A stretch of DNA of 64,000 bases, taken from NCBI GenBank assembly GCA_049889395.1, contig JBMHDM010000005.1, positions 6,314-70,313 on the forward strand, written 5' to 3'. Below the pieces are notes generated by a model that ran no database searches, was not told the origin of the DNA, and was given only the letters and a program-made list of their open reading frames with translations. Positions 36,037-45,092 of the stretch are shown here, piece after piece; the stretch's first letter is position 1, and every line of letters begins with the position of its first letter. The position numbers and the translations under genes are program-made. The stretch is from UBA3537 sp049889395 (GTDB lineage Bacteria > Bacteroidota > Bacteroidia > Flavobacteriales > Flavobacteriaceae).

Positions 36037-36849
36037 TTAACTTTTTGGTGTTAAATTATTTTTTATGTTTTGCAGTACCTCATGCATTTCATTGGATTGA
36101 GTGAGGTATTTTGTATCCGGAAAATATCGCATTAAGTTCTTGTAAAATTTTAGTGCTTTTTGAGTACGCTCCTCTTGTTTCCAAACCACACTATTCACAG
36201 CCAATTGGTAAGCAGAATCAAACTTGTAATACAATGCATCTTCTCTAAAAATAGAGCCAGGATAGTTGTCTAGGAAGTTATCAAATGCCGTTATTGCCGA
36301 ATTGTAATCTCTATGAAAAGGACCTGTTCGGTGGTACTGAAGGGCGATTTCATAGGCCTTTTTTTCTAATTTTAAGTCCAATTCTTGAACCAGTTTATTG
36401 GCCTCTTCAAAATATTCAGATTCCGGATATCTATTTATAAATTCCTGTAATTTCTCCAATGCATCGTACGTTTCTGTTTGATCTTTAGAGTACAAAGGTG
36501 ATAGAAAGTAGTAGCTTTTGGCTGCCAAAAATGCCATTTCGTCAATCCGTTCACTTTTTGGATAAGCATCTACGAATTGCTCCATCCTGTAATTGGCCGT
36601 GTAATAATCTTCTGTCTCATAATATGATTTAGAATGCATGTACATCAATTTCTGGGCTTGGGGTTTACCTCTATATTTTGGTACAATTTGCAAAAACAAA
36701 CGATTGGCTTTATCATACTTTCCTTGCTCAAAAAGCGCTGTTCCCATTTTGTACTTTGCAGCGATATCTTCTTCTTTCAATACACGTTGGTATTCGCTAC
36801 AAGAGGCGTAGCTTAACAGAATTAATGCGGCTAAAAGAACTTTTTTCAT
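36037..36849 (-). CDS. bamD: Outer-membrane assembly lipoprotein BamD
   Basis: Part of the BAM complex that inserts beta-barrel proteins. 270 residues with a lipoprotein signal (LLSYASC, lipid-carrying Cys17) and repeated TPR-like helices: KYKMGTALFEQGKYDKANRL, SKSYYETEDYYTANYRMEQF, YPESEYFEEANKL. Length is near normal. Its presence between dapA and rpoZ links envelope building with housekeeping genes in one transcript. Confidence 0.92.
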   Translation of the reverse strand: MKKVLLAALILLSYASCSEYQRVLKEEDIAAKYKMGTALFEQGKYDKANRLFLQIVPKYRGKPQAQKLMYMHSKSYYETEDYYTANYRMEQFVDAYPKSERIDEMAFLAAKSYYFLSPLYSKDQTETYDALEKLQEFINRYPESEYFEEANKLVQELDLKLEKKAYEIALQYHRTGPFHRDYNSAITAFDNFLDNYPGSIFREDALYYKFDSAYQLAVNSVVWKQEERTQKALKFYKNLMRYFPDTKYLTQSNEMHEVLQNIKNNLTPKS

Positions 36850-36923
36850 AAGAAATTTAAGATAGGGAGCAAAAGTACATTTTTTTAACGGATTAAAAAA
36901 AAGATTATTATCTGTCCAAAGCT

Positions 36924-37808
36924 TTAAATTGAATTCAATCTCTCGAGTTCAATTTTAATTTTAGATTTTAATTTGTCCGTAGCTGGAACTAAAGGCAAAC
37001 GAACGGTATCACCACAAAGCCCAAGTTGCTGTAAAACTGCTTTAATTCCTGCTGGATTATTTTCTTCAAATATCAGGTCAATCATTGGCATTACCCGTTT
37101 TTCGATTGCTTTGGCAGATTCGGCGTCTCCCGAAAGACCTTTGTGAATCATTTCAGAAAATGCGCTAACAAGCGCTTGGCCTATGACCGATATTACGCCT
37201 GATCCACCTTGCAAAATAACATCTAGAACCAAGTCATCATCCCCAGAAATAATCATGAAATTTTCTGGCTTGTTACGGATTAATTCTAAATATTGTTTTG
37301 GATTATTACCGGCTTCTTTGATCGCCACAATATTTTCAAAATCTCTTGCTAGCCGCAGACTGGTTTTAGGCTCCATATTTTTGGAAGTTCTTCCTGGAAC
37401 ATTGTATAGTATCACCGGAATAGGTGAAGCTTCAGCTACTGCTTTAAAATGTTGATACAACCCTTCTTGGGTGGGCTTACTGTAATAAGGAGAAACCGAA
37501 AGTATGGCTGTAAAAAGCGATAAATCAGTCTCTTTCAATTCATCGACAACTGCTGCTGTGTTGTTTCCGCCTATACCAATCACGAGTGGTAACCGCCCAG
37601 CATTAGTTGCTGATATGGTTTTGATTATGGCTCGTTTTTCGGCTTTGGTGATGGTAACACTCTCTCCAGTTGTTCCGCTGATGACCAAGTAATCTGTGCC
37701 ATTTTTAATATTAAATTCGACAAGATTGCTCAAGGCATTATGATCTACACTACCATCTGGTTTGAATGGTGTAACAAGAGCAACCCCCATTCCAACTAAT
37801 TTGTTCAT
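36924..37808 (-). CDS. dapA: 4-hydroxy-tetrahydrodipicolinate synthase
   Basis: Condenses pyruvate with aspartate semialdehyde at the entry to lysine and diaminopimelate synthesis. 294 residues of a TIM barrel: GTTGES (45-50), Tyr135 (VILYNVPGRTS) and Schiff-base Lys164 (IVAIKEAGNN). It begins immediately after the DUF6913 stop codon, with no gap. DapF, later in the pathway, is at 49-50 kb. Confidence 0.96.
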   Translation of the reverse strand: MNKLVGMGVALVTPFKPDGSVDHNALSNLVEFNIKNGTDYLVISGTTGESVTITKAEKRAIIKTISATNAGRLPLVIGIGGNNTAAVVDELKETDLSLFTAILSVSPYYSKPTQEGLYQHFKAVAEASPIPVILYNVPGRTSKNMEPKTSLRLARDFENIVAIKEAGNNPKQYLELIRNKPENFMIISGDDDLVLDVILQGGSGVISVIGQALVSAFSEMIHKGLSGDAESAKAIEKRVMPMIDLIFEENNPAGIKAVLQQLGLCGDTVRLPLVPATDKLKSKIKIELERLNSI

Positions 37809-38327
37809 CTATATCTTATTTAGGGTTTTTAAATATTTTATCAATTCTGATTTGAATGTTTCTTGATCATTTGTTTCTAAATCTAATATAAGATCATGAA
37901 GTCTCAAATCTTCAGGCGACAAACCAACTTTTAACTTTGCTTTTGACAGGGCTGTGACAATATTGAGTTCATAAGTATTTGGCCTGTAATAGCTTATTAA
38001 CAAATCAAATGAATAGTTTACAAATTCGTTAACTTCAATATTTTTGCAGTGTCCAAGCCAATCAAAATCTTGTTGAGAATAAAAAGCATCCCAGCTGTTG
38101 GGTCGGTCGTTTTCATTGTCTAATAACGCCATAAAACGAAGACGATTACTGCTTAAGCCCAAATCTGTGAAAAGTACTCTAAAAAAATCATAATCTTGGA
38201 AATTGTTGTAATTAAATATTACTCCAACAGATTGTATTTTGCCAGCTCCAAAATCTTTTGTTCTGGAATTTAGAACTGTAGTGAGAAACTTTTCAGAGGA
38301 TTTCGTTTTGATTCGTTTAAAAAACAT
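37809..38327 (-). CDS. DUF6913-like protein
   Basis: 172 residues, soluble and without signal peptide. It resembles the DUF6913 family, which I recall beside dapA in flavobacteria: VGVIFNYNNFQDYDFFRVLF, FDLLISYYRPNTYELNIVTA and a C-terminal KVGLSP-LRLHDLILDL end. The function is unknown. It is the first gene of the operon through to recN, with its promoter box at 38345-38352, only 31 bases from the divergent nucleotidase gene. Confidence 0.75.
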   Translation of the reverse strand: MFFKRIKTKSSEKFLTTVLNSRTKDFGAGKIQSVGVIFNYNNFQDYDFFRVLFTDLGLSSNRLRFMALLDNENDRPNSWDAFYSQQDFDWLGHCKNIEVNEFVNYSFDLLISYYRPNTYELNIVTALSKAKLKVGLSPEDLRLHDLILDLETNDQETFKSELIKYLKTLNKI

Positions 38328-38344
38328 GTACCTTTAATGTCTCA

Positions 38345-38352
38345 CAAAGTTA
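38345..38352 (-). promoter_or_regulatory. -7 box TAACTTTG for the DUF6913-recN operon
   Basis: Exact TAnnTTTG on the minus strand, 17 bases before the ATG at 38327. The whole divergent gap is only 31 bases, so the upstream part of this promoter must lie inside the neighbouring coding region. Confidence 0.5.
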
Positions 38353-38358
38353 ACATAA

Positions 38359-39114
38359 ATGTTGTTTAATTTTTCCAGATTAACCATTATTATTTTAGTT
38401 CTGACGTCCTGTCAACAAAATCATAACAAAATTAAAGTTGAAAGCGAACGTAACGCCATTGGAAATTCTCTTAAAACAGATCCAAATATTGATAATTTTA
38501 TAGCACCATATCGAATGCGGCTTGAAGCATCTATGAACGAAAAGTTAACATACTCTAACGCAGAGTTTAACAAAAAACAAGGCGACCTAAACACTGCTAT
38601 AGGCAACCTCATGGCCGATGCCGTATTCGAACAAACAGCCCCTGTTCTTCGCAAACGACATAACCTAAATTTGGATTTGGTTTTATTAAATCACGGCGGG
38701 ATTCGTGCACCACTCCCAAAAGGATCAATAGATATGAAAACTCCGTTTAGTATAATGCCATTTGAGAATAAAGTAGTGGTGGTTCAAATGCGTGGGAAAG
38801 CCATAACGAATATGGTTGATTATTTGGTGAAAGCCAAGCGAGCTCACCCTATTTCAGGAATGACACTACAAATATCAAAAGATGGTAAAGTCAATTTGTT
38901 TCAAATTCAAAACAAACCCTTTGATCCAGAAAAGACCTACAACATAGCCACAAATGATTACCTCTACAAAGGAGGAGATAGAATGAATTTTTTCATGCAA
39001 AGCGATACTGTTTTTGACATGAATTACAAAATTCGCAATGTTTTAATTGATTATTTTAAGACCAAAGATACCTTAAGCCCTGCTCGTGACAATCGATTTA
39101 TCTACACTGACTAA
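38359..39114 (+). CDS. 5'-nucleotidase C-terminal-domain lipoprotein
   Basis: 251 residues with a lipoprotein signal (ILVLTSC, Cys18). The rest matches the 5'-nucleotidase C-terminal (substrate-binding) domain: GNLMADAVFEQ, LVLLNHGGIRAPLPKG, PFENKVVVVQMRG and ATNDYLYKGGDRM. No metallophosphatase domain is attached; that half is encoded by the next gene, whose start follows one base later. The two presumably meet as lipoproteins at the envelope to hydrolyse nucleotides. Confidence 0.9.
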   Translation: MLFNFSRLTIIILVLTSCQQNHNKIKVESERNAIGNSLKTDPNIDNFIAPYRMRLEASMNEKLTYSNAEFNKKQGDLNTAIGNLMADAVFEQTAPVLRKRHNLNLDLVLLNHGGIRAPLPKGSIDMKTPFSIMPFENKVVVVQMRGKAITNMVDYLVKAKRAHPISGMTLQISKDGKVNLFQIQNKPFDPEKTYNIATNDYLYKGGDRMNFFMQSDTVFDMNYKIRNVLIDYFKTKDTLSPARDNRFIYTD

Positions 39115-39115
39115 T

Positions 39116-40021
39116 ATGAAACGACGAACCTTTATAAAACATACAGCAGCTTCAACAACCCTTCTCTCCATTGGGGGTTTAGCACTGTCTTGTGGAACAT
39201 CAGCGCAAAAAAAAATTACCATTTTACACACGAATGATGTTCACAGCCACATCGATGCTTTTGGCCCAAATGATGGCCGAAATGCAAATAAAGGTGGTGT
39301 AGCACGTCGCGCTACTCTCATTAAGCAATTAAGACAAGACAACCCCAACACTTTGCTTCTAGATGCGGGAGATATTTTTCAAGGTACTCCCTATTTCAAT
39401 TATTACGGAGGTGAATTGGAATTTAAACTAATGAGCATGCTTGACTACGACGCTGCTACTATAGGAAATCACGATTTTGATAATGGAATTGAGGGATTAT
39501 ATGCGCAACTTCCTCATGCAAAATTCGATTTTATTTCAGCTAATTACGATTTTTCAAACACGATAATGGATGGCCAAGTGAAGCCTTATAAAATTTTTGA
39601 CAAAGAAGGAGTCAAAATTGGGGTATTTGGATTAGGAATCGAATTAGATGGATTGGTTAGCAAGGAGGCTTTCAAGGAAACTAAATATTTAAACCCCATC
39701 GAAATTGCTCAAGATATGAGTCGAATTCTCAAAACTGAACATCAATGTGATTTGATTATTTGCTTATCGCATTTGGGTTATGATTACAAATACCCACAGA
39801 AGGTATCGGATCGTGTGTTGGCACAGTCAACAAAAGATATTGATCTCATTATTGGTGGACACACCCATACTTTCTTGGACAAACCTACCGTTGAAACCAA
39901 TGCGGAAGGAAAACAAGTTTTGGTCAACCAAGTCGGGTGTTACGGTTTATATCTGGGTCAAGTCGATTTTTACTTGGAACCTGAAGGTAAATTTTTTAGT
40001 AGTCGAGCACTAAGGGTTTAA
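39116..40021 (+). CDS. Tat-exported metallophosphatase lipoprotein (5'-nucleotidase catalytic half)
   Basis: 301 residues from the ATG at 39116; an upstream GTG in frame lies inside the previous gene and is rejected. The N-terminus has a twin-arginine motif (RRTFIK) and a lipobox ending at Cys26 (LALSCG), so it should cross folded through Tat and be lipidated. The catalytic motifs are all present: LHTNDVHSH, DAGDIFQG, GNHDFDNG, CLSHLG and GGHTHTF. It ends where the C-terminal domain of a usual 5'-nucleotidase would begin. Its stop interlocks with the ligA stop (TTAA). Confidence 0.9.
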   Translation: MKRRTFIKHTAASTTLLSIGGLALSCGTSAQKKITILHTNDVHSHIDAFGPNDGRNANKGGVARRATLIKQLRQDNPNTLLLDAGDIFQGTPYFNYYGGELEFKLMSMLDYDAATIGNHDFDNGIEGLYAQLPHAKFDFISANYDFSNTIMDGQVKPYKIFDKEGVKIGVFGLGIELDGLVSKEAFKETKYLNPIEIAQDMSRILKTEHQCDLIICLSHLGYDYKYPQKVSDRVLAQSTKDIDLIIGGHTHTFLDKPTVETNAEGKQVLVNQVGCYGLYLGQVDFYLEPEGKFFSSRALRV

Positions 40022-42009
40022 ATTTTTGCCAAAAATTCCTGTTCAGATAAAATTAGGATTCCAAAAGATTCTGCTTTTTTACGCTTGCTGGGCCCCATAT
40101 TAGAACCCGCAACTACATAGGATGTTTTGGCAGAAATGGAACTCACTACTTTTCCACCATTGGCCTCAATAAGCGCTTTTAAATCATTTCGAGAAATCGT
40201 TTCGAACACCCCAGAAACCACAATGCGTTCCCCTGCCAACAAGTTCGTTTGGTTGGCTAGAACTTCTTGAGACAATTCGAATTGCAGACCAAAACTAACC
40301 AATCGTGACACTAATCGTATGTTATTTTCATTCCTGAAGTAATCAAAAACACTTTCTGCTATTTTAATTCCAATTTCATCAATGGCTTCCAATTCCTCAA
40401 CGGTTGCTTCTGATAATGCGCCGACAGAATGGTAGTGCTTGGCTAACGTTTTGGCAACTGTTTCACCAACATATCGAATCCCAAGTCCAAATAACACGCG
40501 CTCAAATGGAATGGATTTGGACGCCTCCACGCCCCTAATTAAGTTCTCAGCACTTTTTTGCGCCATACGATCTAAGGGTAGAATATCTTCCACTTCTAAC
40601 ACATACAAATCGGCCACATCTTTAATGAGTCCAGCGTTTACCAATAGAGCCACAGTCTCACCGCCTAGCCCTTCGATGTCTAAGGCTTTTCTTGAAATGT
40701 AATGTTGGATGCGACCGATTATTTGAGGTGGACATCCCTCAGAATTTACACAATAATGCTGGGCCTCACCTTCTGCTCTTTGCAAAGGCGTTTGGCATTC
40801 TGGGCATTCAGAAATATAGCTGGTAGGAATAGAATTTTGGGGCCGTTTAGGTACATCGACACCTATGATTTTTGGGATAATTTCTCCCCCTTTTTCTACA
40901 AAAACGGTATCACCGACTCGAATATCTAACTTGGCAATCTGATCTGCATTGTGGAGCGAAGCACGTTTGACCAACGTTCCTGCCAAATCAACAGCTTGCA
41001 AATTCGCTACAGGGGTTATGGCTCCCGTACGTCCAACTTGATAAGAAATAGAATTCAGGATGGTGGAAACGCGCTCCGCTTTAAATTTGAAAGCCATAGC
41101 CCAACGGGGTGCTTTGGCTGTATATCCTAACTCTGCTTGTTGTTGTAAATTATTGACTTTTACCACAATACCGTCAATTTCATAGGGCAAATCATGACGT
41201 GCAGAGTCCCAGTAATTCACAAATTCGAGGACCTGATCAATATTGTCTACACATTGAACTTGCGAAGGGACTTTGAAACCCCAAGTTCGAGCCTTTTCTA
41301 AATTTTCGAATTGTGAACTAATCCCCAAGTTTTCTTCAACAATACTGTACAATAAACACTCGAGGGGTCGTTTGGCAACTTCACTACTGTCCTGTAATTT
41401 CAGACTACCTGATGCGGTATTTCTTGGGTTTCTGTAAGGCTCCAACCCGGCTGCAGTTCGCTCATTATTCATAGCGTGGAATCCCTCAAAGGGTAAGATT
41501 ATTTCTCCTCTAATTTCAAATAAATTAGGGTAGTCGCCACGAAGTTTTAACGGTACTGATTTTATGGTTTTGATATTGGCTGTTACATCGTCCCCTTGGG
41601 TTCCATCGCCTCTTGTCAGGGCTCGGAAAAGCGTACCATTTTTGTAAGTCAAACTAATAGAAGCGCCATCATATTTCAATTCGCAGGTGTATTGAATGGG
41701 ACCGTCGATGAGTTTTTTAATCCGTGTTTCCCAATCCAATAAATCTTGCTTGGAATAAGAATTATCCAACGAATACATCCGATGCGTATGAGCTATTGTT
41801 TTAAAATTTTTGGTTACTGCTCCGCCCACTCGGAGTGTTGGTGAGTTTGGATCATGCATTTCTGGATATTGACTTTCAAGTACTTGAAGTTGTTTGAGTT
41901 TCATGTCAAAATCAAAATCTGAAATAGTCGGACGATCTAGCACATAATAATTATGATTGTGCTGATGAAGTTCCTCGCGAAGTTGAATGATTAACGCTTT
42001 ATCGGACAT
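40018..42009 (-). CDS. ligA: NAD-dependent DNA ligase
   Basis: Joins nicks during replication and repair. 663 residues: Ia domain with HNYYVLDRPTISD, adenylation domain with Lys112 in CELKYDGAS, OB fold, a four-cysteine zinc finger (CPECQTPL ... CVNSEGCPP), HhH region (ALDIEGLGGETV) and a C-terminal BRCT domain (VVSGVFETISRND, SYVVAGSNMGPSK). Complete. Upstream is a short AT-rich gap with a weak TAATTTAG box. Confidence 0.97.
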   Translation of the reverse strand: MSDKALIIQLREELHQHNHNYYVLDRPTISDFDFDMKLKQLQVLESQYPEMHDPNSPTLRVGGAVTKNFKTIAHTHRMYSLDNSYSKQDLLDWETRIKKLIDGPIQYTCELKYDGASISLTYKNGTLFRALTRGDGTQGDDVTANIKTIKSVPLKLRGDYPNLFEIRGEIILPFEGFHAMNNERTAAGLEPYRNPRNTASGSLKLQDSSEVAKRPLECLLYSIVEENLGISSQFENLEKARTWGFKVPSQVQCVDNIDQVLEFVNYWDSARHDLPYEIDGIVVKVNNLQQQAELGYTAKAPRWAMAFKFKAERVSTILNSISYQVGRTGAITPVANLQAVDLAGTLVKRASLHNADQIAKLDIRVGDTVFVEKGGEIIPKIIGVDVPKRPQNSIPTSYISECPECQTPLQRAEGEAQHYCVNSEGCPPQIIGRIQHYISRKALDIEGLGGETVALLVNAGLIKDVADLYVLEVEDILPLDRMAQKSAENLIRGVEASKSIPFERVLFGLGIRYVGETVAKTLAKHYHSVGALSEATVEELEAIDEIGIKIAESVFDYFRNENNIRLVSRLVSFGLQFELSQEVLANQTNLLAGERIVVSGVFETISRNDLKALIEANGGKVVSSISAKTSYVVAGSNMGPSKRKKAESFGILILSEQEFLAKI

Positions 42010-42091
42010 TGGTGGAAATAGCAGTGTTTAAAGATTCACTAAATTAGTAAATTACCATCACATTGAGAGTGTGTGTCGGATTAAAATTAAC

Positions 42092-42940
42092 TTATTTTTT
42101 TTGAGTTTTCAACAGTCTGTCTTTTCCGAAGGTGTCTTGTTTTAGTTGAGTCTTTTCAAAACTATCGCCCCGAAACAATTGGAAGGTCTCTCTACCAAAT
42201 GCTTCGTTAATTTCCATAAAAGCTAATCCTCCAGGTTTTAGATATTGAATCGCAGTTTGTCTGATGGCCTTGTAAAATTCTAGCGGATTATCATCTTTTA
42301 CAAACAAAGCCAAATGTGGCTCATGCTCTAATACATTAGCCTTCATTTTAGATTTTTCTTGAAGACAAACATAGGGCGGATTGGAAACTATAATATCAAA
42401 AACTATATCCAGTGGCATTAATTCCAACATGTTATCCTCTAAAAAAGTAATTGATACTGAATGAGTTTGAGCGTTGTATTGAGCGACTTTTAAAGCGTCG
42501 TGACTGATGTCTAGAGCAACAATTTTGGCATGAGGTAAATGCTTTGCAAGTGAAATGGCCAAACAACCTGATCCTGTTCCTAGGTCCAAAATTACTGGAG
42601 AATCTGTTGTTTTAAAATGTGTGAGGATCCAAGCTACCAGTTCTTCTGATTCCGGCCGCGGTATGAGTACAGATGGATTGACTTTAAATTCTAATCCAAA
42701 AAAATAAGTGCTTCCTACTACATACTGAATGGGTTCATCATTATTTAATTTTTGTATAGCAGCTTCGAACTGTTCATATTGTTCTTCCGAAATTTCAAGT
42801 TGTTCGTTTAGTACGATATCAATTGGCTTTAGATCTAAATATATCCTACACAAATGCTTGAAATAACTCTGACGTTCTGTATTAGGAAACTTGGCCAGCT
42901 TATTGAAAAAATTTGTTTTTAAGGTCTTTAAATTCATCAT
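42092..42940 (-). CDS. prmC: Release factor glutamine methyltransferase
   Basis: Methylates the glutamine of the GGQ motif in release factors. 282 residues: helical N-domain, SAM loop LDLGTGSGCLAISLA, and the catalytic NPPY in IIVSNPPYVCLQEKS. The start at 42940 shares ATGA with the stop of the upstream GNAT gene, which favours it over the next ATG at 42937. Confidence 0.95.
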   Translation of the reverse strand: MMNLKTLKTNFFNKLAKFPNTERQSYFKHLCRIYLDLKPIDIVLNEQLEISEEQYEQFEAAIQKLNNDEPIQYVVGSTYFFGLEFKVNPSVLIPRPESEELVAWILTHFKTTDSPVILDLGTGSGCLAISLAKHLPHAKIVALDISHDALKVAQYNAQTHSVSITFLEDNMLELMPLDIVFDIIVSNPPYVCLQEKSKMKANVLEHEPHLALFVKDDNPLEFYKAIRQTAIQYLKPGGLAFMEINEAFGRETFQLFRGDSFEKTQLKQDTFGKDRLLKTQKK

Positions 42941-43422
42941 AAGTCTTTAATCATCCAAATGCTACAGCTGTGATGTCCTGTAGACCCCAATTGTGAGTCT
43001 ATTTCACAAAATCCGTTTCGTTTATACAATTTAATGGCAGCTTTCAGACTAGGAATGGTTTCCAAATAGCATTGAGAAAACCCAAAAGATTTAGCAGCTT
43101 GCAAGCATTGATCTAAAAGCTGTTGTGCAATTCCCTGCCCCCGCATTTTTGGCAAACTATACATTTTTTGAAGCTCACAAACTGTTGACTGCCCCCCTTT
43201 CAGAGGAGAAATTCCTGCACCTCCCAAAATCTGATTGTTATGCTCTACGACATAATACACTGAACGACTCTGGGCATAGGCCTGATACATTTGACTGGTT
43301 TCCAGATCTTGAAAAGCTGTACCAACAAGCGGTATGCCTAATTCAACAAAAACCGAACGAATTACAGCTTCAATTTTTGGATTGTCTGTCTTAACAATAG
43401 GTCTAATCTCAACATTTAACAT
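42937..43422 (-). CDS. GNAT-family N-acetyltransferase
   Basis: 161 residues from the ATG at 43422 (MLNVEIRPIVKTDNPKIEAV). The acetyl-CoA loop is seen as MYSLPKMRGQGIAQQLLDQC, followed by YLETIPSLKAAIKLYKRNGF, typical of small-molecule GNATs. A longer open frame runs to 43620 but would cover the start of divergent ribD and reads as non-coding. The substrate is unknown. Translation is coupled to prmC by a four-base overlap. Confidence 0.88.
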   Translation of the reverse strand: MLNVEIRPIVKTDNPKIEAVIRSVFVELGIPLVGTAFQDLETSQMYQAYAQSRSVYYVVEHNNQILGGAGISPLKGGQSTVCELQKMYSLPKMRGQGIAQQLLDQCLQAAKSFGFSQCYLETIPSLKAAIKLYKRNGFCEIDSQLGSTGHHSCSIWMIKDL

Positions 43423-43483
43423 CCCGCAAATAAATCTTATGTTTGTAAGGCCGAAGATACAGAGATAAAACTGTTTTAAAAAA

Positions 43484-44497
43484 ATGCACAACAATAAACA
43501 TTCAGAATACATCAAGCGATGTATATCAATTGCCAAAAATGGATTGGGCACTACTGCTCCAAATCCTATGGTTGGATGCGTCATTGTGTATAAAAATACA
43601 ATCATTGGAGAAGGGTTCACTAGTCCATACGGCGGATCTCATGCCGAGGTAAATGCGATAAATGCTGTGAACAACAAAGACCTACTAAAAGAGTCTACAT
43701 TATATGTTACTTTAGAACCTTGTAGTCACTTTGGAAAAACCCCACCATGTGCAGATTTGATAACAAATTACAACATTCCGAATATTGTGATTGGGTGTAT
43801 TGATCCTAATGATAAAGTTTCTGGAAGAGGGGTAGCGCATTTGAAAAAAAATGGCGCTCACGTTGTCACTGGTATTGAGGAGGATTTATGTAAGTTGCAT
43901 CACAAACGCTTTTTAACTTTTCAAACTAAAAATAGGCCATACATTATTTTGAAGTGGGCAGAAACCAACGATGGTTTTGTTGCACCTCTTTCTAAAAGTT
44001 CTAAAACTCCCTTTTGGATTAGTGGCAAATCATCCAGAAAACTAGTGCACCAATGGCGATCAGAAGAACAGGCAATTATGGTTGGTGGTAAAACTGTTTT
44101 GGAAGATAATCCAAGTTTAACAACAAGGCATGTTTATGGAAAAAACCCAACCCGAATTGTATTAGATCTGTACAATAATTTACCCAAAGGGGCTGCTGTG
44201 TTTAACAATCGGGCCAAAACCATCCTATTAAATTCAACTGTTTTGGACTTAAAAAAACCGCTTGCAAAACAAGTCTGTGGCCAACTTTATCTACATAATA
44301 TAAATTCTGTCATTGTGGAAGGTGGGCCGAAAACGTTACAACTCTTCCTCAACGAACAGCTCTGGGACGAAGCTCGAATTTTCAAAAGCAATAAAAACTT
44401 AAGTACTGGAATAAAAAGTCCAAAATTTGAGTTCAATAATTTTAAAAAAATTAATGTTGGAGATGATTTATTATACTATGTCTCAAATCAAAAATAA
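43484..44497 (+). CDS. ribD: Riboflavin biosynthesis deaminase/reductase RibD
   Basis: Performs two steps of riboflavin synthesis after GTP cyclohydrolase II. 337 residues: deaminase half with zinc ligands His53 (SHAEVNA), Cys80 and Cys89 (LEPCSHFGKTPPC); then a reductase half (LKWAETNDGFVAP, VGGKTVLEDNPSL, VIVEGGPKTLQLFL). No riboflavin operon or FMN riboswitch is seen around it: only 61 bases separate it from the divergent GNAT start. Confidence 0.95.
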   Translation: MHNNKHSEYIKRCISIAKNGLGTTAPNPMVGCVIVYKNTIIGEGFTSPYGGSHAEVNAINAVNNKDLLKESTLYVTLEPCSHFGKTPPCADLITNYNIPNIVIGCIDPNDKVSGRGVAHLKKNGAHVVTGIEEDLCKLHHKRFLTFQTKNRPYIILKWAETNDGFVAPLSKSSKTPFWISGKSSRKLVHQWRSEEQAIMVGGKTVLEDNPSLTTRHVYGKNPTRIVLDLYNNLPKGAAVFNNRAKTILLNSTVLDLKKPLAKQVCGQLYLHNINSVIVEGGPKTLQLFLNEQLWDEARIFKSNKNLSTGIKSPKFEFNNFKKINVGDDLLYYVSNQK

Positions 44498-44518
44498 AAC
44501 GTAGTAGAAACTCATCGA

Positions 44519-44917
44519 TTAATTTTGCAGTTGGTCTAAAAAATATTGTGGGCAACGAGTCGGTTGCCGTGTTTTCATGTCAACAAAAACCAATTTGGAA
44601 TAAGCTGTAGTAATCAAGTCTCCGTCAGAATTATAAATCTCATAATCGAACTCCACAGAAACTTTAGGTTGTTTAATTAAAGTTGTTTTTATACTGAGTG
44701 TGTCGTCATAAAATGATGGTTTACAGTAAGTTATGTTCAAGACTACAACTGGCAACATTAGGCCTTGTTGCTCCATTTCTTTGTAAGAAATTCCCAATGC
44801 TGACAACCATTCTATACGTCCAATTTCTAAATATTGAGCATAATTACCGTGGTAAACAACCCCCATTTGGTCCGTTTCTCCATAACGAACTTTGATTTTT
44901 GTAGTATGACTAAACAT
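44519..44917 (-). CDS. Acyl-CoA thioesterase of the YbgC/4HBT family
   Basis: 132 residues of a hot-dog fold: KIKVRYGETDQMGVVYHGNY has the family Asp-x-x-Gly-x-x-x-His active-site pattern, followed by YLEIGRIEWLSALG. It should hydrolyse acyl-CoA esters in the cytoplasm; the physiological substrate is unknown. It diverges from dnaA across 175 bases and is convergent with ribD, 21 bases apart. Confidence 0.92.
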   Translation of the reverse strand: MFSHTTKIKVRYGETDQMGVVYHGNYAQYLEIGRIEWLSALGISYKEMEQQGLMLPVVVLNITYCKPSFYDDTLSIKTTLIKQPKVSVEFDYEIYNSDGDLITTAYSKLVFVDMKTRQPTRCPQYFLDQLQN

Positions 44918-44955
44918 AAAAAAATTATATATTTACAAGGTTCAAAATTTAGCCT

Positions 44956-44992
44956 AAAAAAAATCAAAATTCGCCTAATTTTAATTTTTTTT
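44956..44992. repeat. Large AT-rich inverted repeat upstream of dnaA
   Basis: Arms of 16 bases, 44956-44971 and 44977-44992, pair with one mismatch around the loop CGCCT. The stem is almost entirely A/T. It lies between the thioesterase gene and dnaA, next to a DnaA-box-like TTGTTCACA (45002-45010) and a TCACA-TATT-TGTGA inverted repeat (45006-45019). It might be a terminator-like hairpin, a DNA-unwinding element or a regulatory site. Confidence 0.5.
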
Positions 44993-45005
44993 TTTGAAAT
45001 TTTGT

Positions 45006-45019
45006 TCACATATTTGTGA
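45006..45019. promoter_or_regulatory. TCACA-n4-TGTGA inverted repeat before dnaA
   Basis: Perfect five-base arms around TATT, 74 bases upstream of the dnaA ATG. The left arm is the end of TTGTTCACA (45002-45010), one base off the DnaA-box pattern TTATnCACA. It may be an autoregulatory site, but the match is imperfect. Confidence 0.35.
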
Positions 45020-45092
45020 GGCAAAAAATTAACCAACATTCCCCAAGTGTTGTATATTTTAACCGCTAACTAACTAAAATTTACATCAAAAA

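Noticed and set aside
43423..43620. N-terminal extension of the GNAT gene
   Set aside because: It overlaps the divergent ribD start and its residues look non-coding; the ATG at 43422 fits the family.
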